DNA of 64,000 bases from Paenibacillus taichungensis (GCF_003287275.1 NZ_QEVW01000006.1:372001-436000), one strand, 5' to 3'. Shown: positions 24,242-33,325, numbered from the stretch's first letter. Made by a program: numbers and translations. The notes: generated by a model from the sequence alone, not told the origin.

Positions 24242-25669
24242 CTAGTAACTCGTTTTCAGCCAGTTGTCTTTGGACCAGGTTAACTTGCCTGCACCTGCTC
24301 CGCTTGAACCGGTGAGACGTGCATTCAGCGTCGCTGGATCATCAGTAGTGTAGCTGTAAGGAAGTGACGAGAATCCGTTCCAGGAGAACGCTTTTACCGC
24401 AGCCGGAACCGGGCTGAGCGGACTGCCCGATGTATCACTGTTTCCACGAAATGAGCTTCCATCCAGAGAATACATCGTGTCAGTCACCTTAATTTTACCG
24501 GTATACGTTGCATCGGCCGGGTCCGTCTGGTTATTGCGGACTGGGAACAGTACGTCTTTGATCACCGATTTTTCGACCAGCACTGCACCATCTTCAGTGG
24601 AAATAGCTCCGTTGCCGATGATATCAAAATGATATCCTTTGGACGAAATCGCCGTTGCCATCGCAGATGTGATTCTGGATTTGGCCGCACGTGCCCCTGT
24701 CGCATCCATCACAATATTGTAGGCATGCGCATTGCCTCCGCGCAGACGCGGCATGCGATCCTGGATATCCTTGTACAAGTTATGGTGCAGGGTCATGGAC
24801 AGATTGGCATTGGCCGATTCGAAGCTGGTCGAACCAACCAGATGACCTTTTTTCTGAGGAGATGAAATGGCAATGATATCTGCTTTGCTGAGCCCAACCG
24901 CGCTGCTGCGCAGGTAGTTGTACATCGGATAGGAAGCCTTGTTTGCTTCCAACTCGTTCATCTGCTGGGTAACCCAGCTGTTCGAGCTGCCGTCATCCCC
25001 TTTGAAGAGGGACCAGGAAATGGTCACGCCGCTCGTTCCTTTTTTCGAATCGACAAGCCCGTCATAGGCTTTATTAAAGGTACAGTGATCAATCCAAACG
25101 TTGCTGTTCTCTTCAAGAGTGATGTAATCCCAGTCGTTTTTGTCATAGTCGCCTTTGGTCGCTTCATCCCATTCCCATAACTCATCGAATTCGAGGTTGC
25201 GGATGATGACGTTGGAGCTGCGTTTGACACTGATGGCTCCATGCTTGATCTTGGCCCCATTTGCTGAGAAAATGGTCAGGCCATTGAAGCTGTCGATCGT
25301 CAGCTTACTGACACCCGTCTGTTTCAATACAGGATGAGTCAGCGCATCATTATGCTTGGCAAAAGGAGATGTCTGAGCAGCGCTCGGAATTTCATTCCAT
25401 CCCAAATTCAGGTCGTTCATAATCTCAACGACTTTGACACCAGAGTTCTTTTTCAGCGCCGCAGCGAGATCCGTTGCATTGTATACTTTCTTATACTTGG
25501 TCGTATCCGACTCGCTGATGGTACCTCCACCCGTATTCCCTTGGGAGAAACCTGTGAGATTGTAATCTGCATTGCCTGCTGCCTGTACACTTGTCGGTCC
25601 AGACAATAGAGTAAAGCCCAACGCCAGAGCCAGTGCGGCACTGCACCATGTTCGAATTTTGCTTTTCAT
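24242..25669 (-). CDS. Secreted pectate lyase, polysaccharide lyase family 1
   Basis: 475-aa extracellular enzyme that cleaves polygalacturonate by beta-elimination with Ca2+. The Sec signal peptide covers about residues 1-31 (basic start, hydrophobic core, VQA-A cleavage). The parallel beta-helix carries the PL1 motifs NVWIDHCTF, LDSK/DGLVDSKKG for Ca2+ binding, and the active-site arginine segment DRMPRLRGGNAHAYN. Length is slightly above the family norm of about 400. Monocistronic, with a perfect cre site at 25757-25770, indicating CcpA-type control. Confidence 0.95.
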   Translation of the reverse strand: MKSKIRTWCSAALALALGFTLLSGPTSVQAAGNADYNLTGFSQGNTGGGTISESDTTKYKKVYNATDLAAALKKNSGVKVVEIMNDLNLGWNEIPSAAQTSPFAKHNDALTHPVLKQTGVSKLTIDSFNGLTIFSANGAKIKHGAISVKRSSNVIIRNLEFDELWEWDEATKGDYDKNDWDYITLEENSNVWIDHCTFNKAYDGLVDSKKGTSGVTISWSLFKGDDGSSNSWVTQQMNELEANKASYPMYNYLRSSAVGLSKADIIAISSPQKKGHLVGSTSFESANANLSMTLHHNLYKDIQDRMPRLRGGNAHAYNIVMDATGARAAKSRITSAMATAISSKGYHFDIIGNGAISTEDGAVLVEKSVIKDVLFPVRNNQTDPADATYTGKIKVTDTMYSLDGSSFRGNSDTSGSPLSPVPAAVKAFSWNGFSSLPYSYTTDDPATLNARLTGSSGAGAGKLTWSKDNWLKTSY

Positions 25670-25756
25670 AAAACCATTCCTCCCTAATGATAATGATTAC
25701 GTCCGTCCATCTCTGCCACCCGCATGTCACGAAGGACTTGTCCTCAATGTAAATGT

Positions 25757-25770
25757 TGGAAGCGATTACA
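25757..25770. promoter_or_regulatory. Catabolite-responsive element (cre) of the pectate lyase gene
   Basis: TGGAAGCGATTACA fits the CcpA consensus TGNAANCGNWNNCA at every fixed position. It lies 88 bases upstream of the pectate lyase ATG. Glucose-type catabolite repression of a pectinase is expected. The rest of 25670-25868 shows no other gene. Confidence 0.7.
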
Positions 25771-25868
25771 ACAATAATCCTTATCTCAGATCGTTTTGGG
25801 ATCTTCACATCAGCCGATAAACAATACCCGATTTAACCGGGAGCATTCCCATTTCAACTTATAGACAT

Positions 25869-25890
25869 GAAAAAAAGCCCCCGTAGAGGC
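25869..25890 (-). terminator. Terminator after the UPF0316 gene
   Basis: Minus-strand AGCC, eight-base loop, GGCT, then seven T. It lies 27 bases after the stop at 25917; the stem can extend by further C-G pairs. Confidence 0.65.
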
Positions 25891-25916
25891 TCACTATTAT
25901 CTCGAATATTCCTAAT

Positions 25917-26432
25917 TTATCTTTTGATGGAACGTGTCCAGAACCCGCCATGGAACTGTTTGGGCTCAACGGTGATGACAAATGCTTTGGGATCAAGCTC
26001 CAGAATCGTCTGATACAGCAGTTTCTGGTTTTTTCGTTTCGCCAGAATCTCCATAACCAGCCGATCTCCATCTCGTCCACTACCAACCCAAGCAGTAACG
26101 CCGTATCCTTTATCCCGCAAGGCATTCGCTACATCCCCGCCCATCTGGTTACAAATAACCTTAACGGTAACGTAACCGAGGGCAATCTTCTCTTCGATCC
26201 AGGCACCCAGCAATACCCCCAGCCCATAACCAACGGCATATACAATTAACGCAGATGGCTGGGTCAGATATTTGAGTACCAGATTCAGACCGAGTACGTA
26301 GATCACAATTTCGCCCATACTGATGAGCGCAGCAATATATTTCTGTCCTTTGAGCGTCAGAATCATCCGAAGTGTATACGCAGATACATACACAATTTGG
26401 ATCAAAAAGATAAATACCAATATTTTAAACAA
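25917..26432 (-). CDS. UPF0316/DUF2179 membrane protein (YebE-like)
   Basis: About 171 aa, two parts: three hydrophobic helices (residues about 1-75, containing RMILTLKGQKYIAALISMGEIVIYVLGL) and a soluble DUF2179 domain with VICNQMGGDVANALRDKGYGVT and VEPKQFHGGFW. Resembles Bacillus YebE. The start is uncertain. A TTG at 26432 has AGAGGG seven to eight bases upstream and gives the usual family length. The in-frame ATG at 26507 has no ribosome site and adds a charged 25-residue leader. Function unknown; DUF2179 domains also occur in YitT proteins. Confidence 0.8.
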   Translation of the reverse strand: MFKILVFIFLIQIVYVSAYTLRMILTLKGQKYIAALISMGEIVIYVLGLNLVLKYLTQPSALIVYAVGYGLGVLLGAWIEEKIALGYVTVKVICNQMGGDVANALRDKGYGVTAWVGSGRDGDRLVMEILAKRKNQKLLYQTILELDPKAFVITVEPKQFHGGFWTRSIKR

Positions 26433-26764
26433 TCGCAATCCCTCTTTCCTGACTTTCACAACGGAATGGGCCGTTTGTTGCGCGCCTTCTTTCCGCTTCC
26501 TCTGCATGTCATTTACGCTTCTCTGTATTTACTCTATCTCCATCATTGGACGTTATGCGGTCATTTTAAACGGTGGAACGTAAATCGGACTGCAGTTCCT
26601 TGCCGGAACTGCCATTATAGAGCCCTTTCTGCGCATTATCAACCCAGCCTGAGACCCAGGGGCGAAAATCGGCTTGACTGAATATGCTGAACCAACAGCA
26701 GGTAGATTGAGGCGTACAGGCAAACAGGTTCGGGAAACGACGGCTACCAAAAGGGGGAACTGTC
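26433..26764. other. Intergenic stretch between divergent UPF0316 and leucine dehydrogenase-like genes
   Basis: Holds the possible 5' extension of the UPF0316 frame (to 26507) and the ribosome site GGGGGAACTGTC of the downstream gene. I see no convincing hexamer pair, operator or RNA element. Confidence 0.5.
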
Positions 26765-27982
26765 ATGCAGTTGTGGCACGAGATGCAGCGGGAAGGCATG
26801 GAAGAACTCATATTTTGCCATGATCCACGCAGCGGGCTTAAAGCCGTCATCGCCATCCATAGTACAGTACTGGGTCCCGCACTTGGGGGATGCCGCTGCT
26901 GGACGTATGCATCGGAGGAAGAAGCGATTCGGGATGCCATCAAACTCGCGAAGGGCATGACCTACAAGTCGGCAGTCTCCGGCCTGCCATATGGCGGGGG
27001 CAAAGCTGTGGTATGGGATGTGCCCGCAGAACTGGCCACCCAACGGGGCGTAGCCAGCCCAGACAACCATCTGAATCCCGGAAAAAACAAACAGGAAGTC
27101 GGGCCCCATACAAACACCATTAAAGGCAAGGGTTCATCGGACGGATTAGATAAGGGATTAGTTAGAGCATCGAAAAACAACCCGTTAGCTTTCCGGCGTG
27201 CCGAAACGTTCCGTTCACTAGGCCGCTATCTGGAACGACTGAACGGACGTTATGTAACGGGCCTGGATCTGGGCACTACGGCGGCAGATATGGACCAAAT
27301 CCGGCTGGAGACGGTACATGTGACAGATACGACTGGATCGCTTGGTGCACAGGATGATTTCACAGCCGAGATGACCGCCTACGGTGTATACACTGGCATC
27401 GGGACATCGCTGCGTCATCAAGGCATCGACGCCCTGCAGGGCATTTCCGTTGCCGTCCAGGGACTGGGCAAGGTCGGGTATGCCCTGTGCCGTTACCTGC
27501 ATGCAGCCGGGGCACGGCTCATCGTGGCAGACGTTGTACCGGAACGTGTACAACGTGCCCTTGTGCAGTTCACCGGCGCCATTTCGGCCGATCCGGCCCA
27601 TATTCACGCCGCTGACTGCAAGGTGTTCGCCCCCTGTGCCCTAGGGGGCGTATTGACCCTGGCAACGGTGGAGGAGCTGCGCTGCTCCATCGTTGCCGGG
27701 GCCGCGAACAACCAGCTCAGCCATCGGGAGCTGGTTGTTCGCGGCATGCAGGCGCGCGGCATCCTGTACGCGCCTGACTATGTGCTCAACGCAGGCGGAA
27801 TCATCAGCACCGCCTACGAGCTGGAGGGCGCAGGGCCCGACCTGATCCGCCAAAAGGTGGCGGGGATTGCGGGCACGCTGTCCAAGGTCTATGCGATAGC
27901 AGAGCAATCTGCCCTCTCCACGGCGGATGCAGCCGACCAGCTGGCAGAAGCAGCCCTGCAAAGCGAAAACCCCCATGCTTAA
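26765..27982 (+). CDS. Leucine/phenylalanine dehydrogenase-like protein with an internal insertion
   Basis: 405 aa, Glu/Leu/Phe/Val dehydrogenase family; NAD-dependent oxidative deamination of branched-chain or aromatic amino acids would be expected. LGPALGGCRCWTY, MTYKSA (K68) and PYGGGK (K80) match the substrate and catalytic lysines of leucine dehydrogenase, and VQGLGKVGYALCRYL is the NAD-binding turn. TGLDLGTT retains the Asp (D168). Between GGGK and FRSLGRY about 53 extra hydrophilic residues are inserted (about 89-141), next to the catalytic lysine. The 3' half is GC-rich and holds a perfect 18-bp inverted repeat. Activity is therefore uncertain. Confidence 0.85.
   Translation: MQLWHEMQREGMEELIFCHDPRSGLKAVIAIHSTVLGPALGGCRCWTYASEEEAIRDAIKLAKGMTYKSAVSGLPYGGGKAVVWDVPAELATQRGVASPDNHLNPGKNKQEVGPHTNTIKGKGSSDGLDKGLVRASKNNPLAFRRAETFRSLGRYLERLNGRYVTGLDLGTTAADMDQIRLETVHVTDTTGSLGAQDDFTAEMTAYGVYTGIGTSLRHQGIDALQGISVAVQGLGKVGYALCRYLHAAGARLIVADVVPERVQRALVQFTGAISADPAHIHAADCKVFAPCALGGVLTLATVEELRCSIVAGAANNQLSHRELVVRGMQARGILYAPDYVLNAGGIISTAYELEGAGPDLIRQKVAGIAGTLSKVYAIAEQSALSTADAADQLAEAALQSENPHA
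27701..27745. repeat. Perfect 18-bp inverted repeat inside the dehydrogenase gene
   Basis: GCCGCGAACAACCAGCTC (27701-27718) and its exact reverse complement (27728-27745) flank 9 bases. The left arm encodes the conserved AANNQL of the family; the right arm encodes ELVVRG, where relatives vary. No T run follows and the gene continues, so it is not a terminator. Confidence 0.85.
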
Positions 27983-28125
27983 CCTACCGATACCGATTTA
28001 ACACACTAATTCAATGTCCCGATCGTTTAAATGCTCCAGAATCGAGATTACCGTTACAGTTCGCCATATCATTTATTTTCTCCATCTTTAAAATTCAGCG
28101 CATCACATAAAGAATTAGAATAACG

Positions 28126-28170
28126 CAAAAAAGCCAATCCGGGTCATCGAAAACGGATTGGCTTTAATCA
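28126..28170. terminator. Bidirectional terminator between dehydrogenase and ABC exporter genes
   Basis: AAGCCAATCCG (28131-28141) and CGGATTGGCTT (28154-28164) pair perfectly, with six A to the left. It suits the minus-strand exporter operon best and can also end the plus-strand gene. The remainder of 27983-28233 shows nothing else. Confidence 0.8.
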
Positions 28171-28233
28171 ATTTTTCTTCAGGATTGCATCTGCTAAACT
28201 TCATCAGGCAACCTCAACCTGCTACCGCCCACC

Positions 28234-29895
28234 TTAAACTTCAACCGTTACAGAGGCCCGCTTCACTCGATGCAGCATCGTCCAGAACAGCATATTAATC
28301 ACGATCAGTAGCGCTACATAGATCCAGATGCCTGCTGGTATGGTACGGATGAATACATGGAGTCCCCATAACAATGCCATGAGCGGAAAGAAGGCAAAGA
28401 CGAGCCAGCCGTCACTCTGCCCGGCCACACTAAAGGATTGGGAGAACGGTGGTTTTCGCATCAACCACTTTCCAGACAGCGGAATAAGTGCAGTTGCTAC
28501 CAAAAATATTACGATCAGATCAGGAAGAATTCTTAACCCAAAGGTCCACACAAATATGATAGCGTTCAATATAAATACGGGTAGAAACATATTGCATAAG
28601 AAGGCCTTCAGCGCTCCACTATATAGCACATTCTCGTTGGCCAGAGGGGCTGCCCGGAAGGTCCAAAACGCCTTGTATTGCCCGGAATACTTCAGCATGG
28701 TCACAACAGACACAATCAGCAAGAGCACAATATATAGCGTATAAAAGAAGGAGCTTCCCCTGAATTCTGCCCACGAAGAACTCTGCAATTGCGTGAACCA
28801 GAATACATAGGGCAAAACAAAAGATAAACCCATCGACGGGTATACCTTCAGCTTGAACTCTCTTTCACTTCGCATCATACTGGCAGACAAACGAAAGCAC
28901 GCCTGCTCTTCTCTCGAACGAGAGAATACCTTCGCCATGATGCGATCCCAACCCCCACGTCTTCGTCCAGAGGCCTGACCTGCGTATGCCATTTTCTCCA
29001 AATACAATTCAAAGGAAGGCATCAGCTTCACATACACCAACAGACTGACCAGCGGAACGATCACAGCAAGCGCCGAGAAAGTATACAGCCAGGCATCTCC
29101 CCCGCCGCTGAACAGCAGCTCAAATGCCGCTGCATACCACACCGGAGGCAGCAGTAACTGCCACCAGGCAGGTGTGAATACCATATTAAAGTCGATGATG
29201 CTGAACGAACGTATGACCAGCTGATAACCTACGGCAATCCCGATGGATAGCAGGATTTGCATCATATTGATCATGTCCTTCAGCTTCTCGCCATCCAGAA
29301 ACCTCATCATGAATAGATAGATCAGGGACGTGGTCACCAGAATTAACATATTAATCATCACCAGTTCCACCAGAAAAAGCAGGAAAAAGCCGATCCCGTG
29401 GGCAACCAGTCCGGCTACCAGCGGCGCAGCCGTCAGAGAGCCTGTCAGAAGCAGCAAATAAACCCCTGCGTGAATGGCCCGAGCCAAACCAACAGTGCGT
29501 CCATTTATCGGTTTGGTCATGATGATGTTACGATCCCGAATATCAAGCAATACCGAAGAAAAGTCGGAAATCATGGATGTCATGATCATAAACATCAGCA
29601 TGGCGGTTACTAGTCCCATCTGGAGCATAAAGTGTCCCGTATCCCAGACAACAAAAGGAACCATAATCAGCCCCATCAGTGCATACAACCAGAGGGAACG
29701 CAGATACAGATTGCCTTCTTTCTGCTCCTTATTGCCATTGCGCGCTGACAATACCGTCGGCACCCTGCGCTGATCCATCTGAAACTTCACTCTTAGAATC
29801 AAACGCAGTACATCATAATCAGCCCCTGTTTTGGCGATGATAGGCCGAAAACGGTCCAGAATCTTCAGCGTGCGGAAGTCAGAAGTTTCCGCCAT
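28234..29895 (-). CDS. ABC exporter membrane subunit (large permease)
   Basis: 553-aa membrane protein with about a dozen hydrophobic segments, paired with the ATPase gene upstream. ATG 29895 (MAETSDFRTLKILDRF) follows GGAGG by nine bases and begins one base after the ATPase stop, so translation is coupled. The size and order resemble Bacillus exporters of the YthP/YthQ type; this is by layout only. The exported substrate is not evident. Confidence 0.8.
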   Translation of the reverse strand: MAETSDFRTLKILDRFRPIIAKTGADYDVLRLILRVKFQMDQRRVPTVLSARNGNKEQKEGNLYLRSLWLYALMGLIMVPFVVWDTGHFMLQMGLVTAMLMFMIMTSMISDFSSVLLDIRDRNIIMTKPINGRTVGLARAIHAGVYLLLLTGSLTAAPLVAGLVAHGIGFFLLFLVELVMINMLILVTTSLIYLFMMRFLDGEKLKDMINMMQILLSIGIAVGYQLVIRSFSIIDFNMVFTPAWWQLLLPPVWYAAAFELLFSGGGDAWLYTFSALAVIVPLVSLLVYVKLMPSFELYLEKMAYAGQASGRRRGGWDRIMAKVFSRSREEQACFRLSASMMRSEREFKLKVYPSMGLSFVLPYVFWFTQLQSSSWAEFRGSSFFYTLYIVLLLIVSVVTMLKYSGQYKAFWTFRAAPLANENVLYSGALKAFLCNMFLPVFILNAIIFVWTFGLRILPDLIVIFLVATALIPLSGKWLMRKPPFSQSFSVAGQSDGWLVFAFFPLMALLWGLHVFIRTIPAGIWIYVALLIVINMLFWTMLHRVKRASVTVEV

Positions 29896-29896
29896 A

Positions 29897-30682
29897 TCAG
29901 TACACCTCCTGCACGATGGACACAAAACGTTCGGCAATTGCCCGATGCTCATTGAAGCCCGTCAGTTGGTTGAATACTTCCTCTAGTGTGCCTTCCATGG
30001 ATTGCTGCTGGAGCTGCCTGAACGTACCATCCGCCATCACACGCCCTTCGGCAATCAGAACGATTCGACTGCTGATCTTCTCCACCACATCCATGATATG
30101 TGACGAATAGAATATCGTCGTGCCTTTGGCCGACAGCTGTGTCAAAATCTCCTTTACCACCATTACACTGTTGGCGTCCAGACCGCTGAGCGGTTCATCC
30201 AGGAACAACAGATCCGGGTCATGCAGCAGCGCGGAGATCAGCAGCACTTTCTGACGCATGCCTTTGGAGAAGGAAGCAATGCGGGAATGATATGATTTTT
30301 CCAGTCCAAAACAATCCATCAACTGCTTCGCCTTATAATCGGCATCTTCATAGGACAACCCGTACAATTCTCCTATAAAGGTCAGATACTCTGCCGGGGT
30401 TAATTGCTCGTATAGCTCCGCGACTTCCGGCACATAACCGATTCTGCGCTTATATTCCGCGTCACCATCCGCGATATCCTTGCCAAAGATGCGGACCGTA
30501 CCCACATATCCCTCAACTAGTCCGAGCAAAATCTTGACCGTCGTGCTTTTACCCGCACCGTTCGGACCAATGTATCCGATCATCTCGCCCCGATTCACTT
30601 CCAGATCAATCCCATTGAGCACATAACGCCCGTTATACCGCATACGCAAGCCTTCAATTGACAGTACTTGTTTTTCACTCAC
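29897..30682 (-). CDS. ABC exporter ATPase subunit
   Basis: About 261-aa ATPase of the ABC-2 exporter class: Walker A GPNGAGKST, signature FSKGMRQKV (an atypical LSGGQ in this class), Walker B LLFLDEPLSGLD and the H-loop YSSHIMDVVE. GTG at 30682 is chosen with AGGGG upstream; a TTG at 30706 is an alternative start. Works with the permease at 28234. Confidence 0.88.
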   Translation of the reverse strand: MSEKQVLSIEGLRMRYNGRYVLNGIDLEVNRGEMIGYIGPNGAGKSTTVKILLGLVEGYVGTVRIFGKDIADGDAEYKRRIGYVPEVAELYEQLTPAEYLTFIGELYGLSYEDADYKAKQLMDCFGLEKSYHSRIASFSKGMRQKVLLISALLHDPDLLFLDEPLSGLDANSVMVVKEILTQLSAKGTTIFYSSHIMDVVEKISSRIVLIAEGRVMADGTFRQLQQQSMEGTLEEVFNQLTGFNEHRAIAERFVSIVQEVY

Positions 30683-30764
30683 TTCGTTATCCAGCCCCTG
30701 TCTCAACTATTTCTACAATTCTACTAGTTTACCACAGATTGGATTAACAGAGAGGGATAAAGAA

Positions 30765-30812
30765 AAATTAAAAGACCTTTGCTCTGCATAAAGAAATGCA
30801 TAACAAAGGTCC
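30765..30812 (-). terminator. Terminator after the GH43 galactanase
   Basis: Minus-strand GACCTTTG and CAAAGGTC pair, with an inner ATGCAT/ATGCAG stem, followed by TTTTAATTTTTC. It lies 55 bases after the stop at 30867. Confidence 0.75.
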
Positions 30813-30866
30813 AAAATGTATATAGCTTAATATTTTTCATGATGATTAACTGACCAACAATAATCC

Positions 30867-32369
30867 TTATTGAACCTTAACAATCTGGAATTGCTGATTC
30901 GTACCACCATTATCTGTCCACTGAATTGCAGCTGCCCCATCTGCCAGGGATTGTCCCGAAATATCAAGCACCTTGCCTGTGCTGCGGTTTTTCAATTTAT
31001 AATAACCACCGCCCACACTAACCAACTGCCATTGCTGACTGGCCCAGCCGCCATCGTTCCACTGTTCAATAACAGCTCCATCTGCTGTAGAGCCATTTTC
31101 CACACCAATCAGCTTGCCGCTGGATCGGTTGATGATTTTGACATAACCACCACCTGCATCCGTGATCTGCCACTGTTGACTGGTTGTGCCACTGTCTGCC
31201 CGCTGCTCCAGATCGGCACCATTATCCGCAGAACCACCGATGACATTAAGCAATTTATTGCTTTTACGACTAATCAACTGATACGATGCATTCGGGTCCC
31301 ATACGTTAGTGGTATCCACTCCGGTGACGGAACCCGTGGCTGCATCGATGGTAACCGTGCTTGCCCAGTTCATCGCCAGACTGGTTGCACTAGGGAAAGA
31401 CAACGGTAACCACACATACTTGGAATCCTGCACTGGCCCGCTCCAGGCGCCAGCCCAGCGGTCACCCATATAGAGATATGATGTTGTCTGTGAGCCTTCC
31501 ACCGGAAGCACGTATGCGGATTGGGAACCATAGGTTGTACTATCTCCAAAGTTGCTCAGGCCGCTCCATGTGCCCGTTATGCTGGTAGCAGTCGCATATT
31601 TGGCCTGATTGGGATTCCAGCCCGTAGCCCCAGATGTAATCAGGAAGTAGACGCCACCCTTTTTGAACATGGCAGGTGCTTCACGATATTGCCCTGGCCA
31701 CAGCGTCGTTACCAGCGATTCCACACCCAGAAAGTCTGGAGTCAGCTTGTAGATATTCAGGTCGGCATTCACTTTGGTCGCCGAGATGAGATAAGCCGTT
31801 CCGTTGTCGTTGTAAACCGTCATGTCTCTCGAATCATAGCCAAGCGGCCGATAGCTGCCCACATACGAATAATTGCCATCCACTGTACTTGAGGTCGCTA
31901 CCGCAACTCTGGCTTCACCGTAGTCGACCCCGTTTTCCTTATGCATCCAAAGAACATACTTGCCTGTTGCACTGTTATAGATCACTTTCGGGCGTTCGAT
32001 ATTGGAAATGTTCAACTCGGCAGCCGAGTTGCTGGTGAGCACATCATTGCGATACTCCCAGTTTTTCAGATCTGCTGAACGATATACGGAAACCGCCTTA
32101 AACGTTCCATTGGGATTGCGATTCTCCCCAAACCAGTAATAATACCCGTTAGCCTTGATCATCCCGCCCCCATGGGCATGAATGACATTGCCATTCGTAT
32201 CCTTGAACTGTACCCCGTTGGTCACACTGAGGGGAGCAGCGGAGGCCTGTTGTCCTGGAGCAACCAGCATGCCTAGCGATTGTAGCGCCAAGATTAGAGC
32301 AAGCAGATAACATAGACGACGAGTGAAACGATGAGAATTTGTTTTCTTTTTCAACCAACCCTCATTCAT
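30867..32369 (-). CDS. Secreted GH43 exo-beta-1,3-galactanase-like enzyme with ricin-type lectin domain
   Basis: 500 aa. Long signal peptide (about 1-45, ending ASA-AP), a GH43 five-bladed propeller (about 46-350) and a ricin B/CBM13 trefoil (about 362-500) with three QxW repeats (QQWQI, QQWQL, QQFQI). The layout matches GH43 subfamily 24 galactanases. Residues E125 (IERPKV), D182 (SRDMTVY), E230 (YREAPAMF) and Q283 (YGSQSAYV) fall at the spacing of the fungal exo-beta-1,3-galactanase active site, where a Gln replaces the usual catalytic base. Probably attacks arabinogalactan side chains. GGAGGTG precedes the ATG. Confidence 0.87.
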   Translation of the reverse strand: MNEGWLKKKTNSHRFTRRLCYLLALILALQSLGMLVAPGQQASAAPLSVTNGVQFKDTNGNVIHAHGGGMIKANGYYYWFGENRNPNGTFKAVSVYRSADLKNWEYRNDVLTSNSAAELNISNIERPKVIYNSATGKYVLWMHKENGVDYGEARVAVATSSTVDGNYSYVGSYRPLGYDSRDMTVYNDNGTAYLISATKVNADLNIYKLTPDFLGVESLVTTLWPGQYREAPAMFKKGGVYFLITSGATGWNPNQAKYATATSITGTWSGLSNFGDSTTYGSQSAYVLPVEGSQTTSYLYMGDRWAGAWSGPVQDSKYVWLPLSFPSATSLAMNWASTVTIDAATGSVTGVDTTNVWDPNASYQLISRKSNKLLNVIGGSADNGADLEQRADSGTTSQQWQITDAGGGYVKIINRSSGKLIGVENGSTADGAVIEQWNDGGWASQQWQLVSVGGGYYKLKNRSTGKVLDISGQSLADGAAAIQWTDNGGTNQQFQIVKVQ

Positions 32370-32396
32370 AAAACACTACACCTCCGTAATTTATTT

Positions 32397-32410
32397 ATAA
32401 AGCGCTTACA
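32397..32410. promoter_or_regulatory. Possible cre site upstream of the galactanase
   Basis: Read on the minus strand, TGTAAGCGCTTTAT matches the CcpA consensus except at the final two positions. It lies 28-41 bases upstream of the ATG. The rest of 32370-32588 holds no convincing gene. Confidence 0.4.
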
Positions 32411-32588
32411 TAAAATCGATACGTCTCTTCTTCCTCCGATCGATGATGCATTTCATAGATTACCCGTTTCTCAGACTGGCTCGGCACTCACCTCCTGATT
32501 ACGATTGTATCCGCCATGACTCTGCTCGAATAGTGAACAATGCGGCGGAACATGTACGATTACACACTGAACTTATGGAACGGACAGC

Positions 32589-32613
32589 AAAAAGACGCTT
32601 CATCCGAAGCGTC
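32589..32613 (-). terminator. Terminator after the first PepSY gene
   Basis: Minus-strand GACGCTTC, loop GGAT, GAAGCGTC, then five T: a perfect 8-bp stem. It lies 45 bases after the stop at 32658. Confidence 0.85.
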
Positions 32614-32657
32614 CTCTGTTATACACAAGCCAAATCCCTATAAATAAACGTTTATTT

Positions 32658-33290
32658 CTAATCTTCGTCGTCAAAATCCTGGTCAAACGAAAGTACTTTG
32701 CCTGTATTGGCATCGACGTCAACATCGGCTTCACCGTTTGCTGTTCTCAGTTCCACTTCATAAACATAACGGCCGTTATCATGATCCAGTTCGATTTCGG
32801 TTACTTTTCCGCCTGTCACCTGTTTCAGGGCAATGTTCGAAGCTTGTGCCTCCGTCAGTTTAACCTGTTTTGAAGCAGCTTGATTGGAAGACGTACCTGC
32901 CACAGTGCCATTATAATCATCGTCGTCATCGTAATCTTCATCATCGACTACTGCAAGGATTTTACCTGTGTAGGCATCCAAACGAACGACAACGTCATTG
33001 CTTCCTTTTTTGTCGATTTCAACTTCATAGAACGTTTGGCCGTTTCTGCGCTCCAGATCCACATCATCCACTTTACCATCAGTTGCTTTCAAGGCTGCTT
33101 CTTTTGCCTGTGCGACCGTCAGCAGTGTACCTGTGTTCTGAGTCTGTGTTACTGATTGTGTAGTGGACGTTTGCGTAGGCTGTACCGATTGCCCGTTGAC
33201 ACTCCCACTAGCCAGAGCGGCTGATCCTCCGAGCAGCACCGCTGCCGACAAGCTACCGATCCATAGTTTATGTTTGTTCATCATCATCAT
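32658..33290 (-). CDS. Secreted protein with two PepSY domains
   Basis: 210-aa exported protein. Signal peptide about residues 1-28 (MNKHKLWIGSLSAAVLLGG, cleavage near ALASG), a Thr/Gln-rich linker, then two PepSY domains: TVAQAKEAALKATDGKVDDVD...YEVEID...LDAYTGKILAV and LTEAQASNIALKQVTGGKVTEIE...YEVELR...VDANTGKVLSF. An acidic DDEDYDDDDDY stretch separates them. PepSY domains are thought to inhibit or shield proteases. A separate promoter with phased repeats lies at 33326-33397; the two-component system at 34302-36424 is the likely controller. GAGGAGATG precedes the Met cluster, so the exact start may vary by three codons. Confidence 0.9.
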   Translation of the reverse strand: MMMMNKHKLWIGSLSAAVLLGGSAALASGSVNGQSVQPTQTSTTQSVTQTQNTGTLLTVAQAKEAALKATDGKVDDVDLERRNGQTFYEVEIDKKGSNDVVVRLDAYTGKILAVVDDEDYDDDDDYNGTVAGTSSNQAASKQVKLTEAQASNIALKQVTGGKVTEIELDHDNGRYVYEVELRTANGEADVDVDANTGKVLSFDQDFDDED

Positions 33291-33325
33291 TCATCTCCTC
33301 GTTGTTGTTCTCGTTCTCGTCTACA

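Noticed and set aside
26765-27982. Frameshifted pseudogene
   Set aside because: Conserved motifs before and after the insertion are in the same frame with no stop, so it is an in-frame insertion, not a frameshift.
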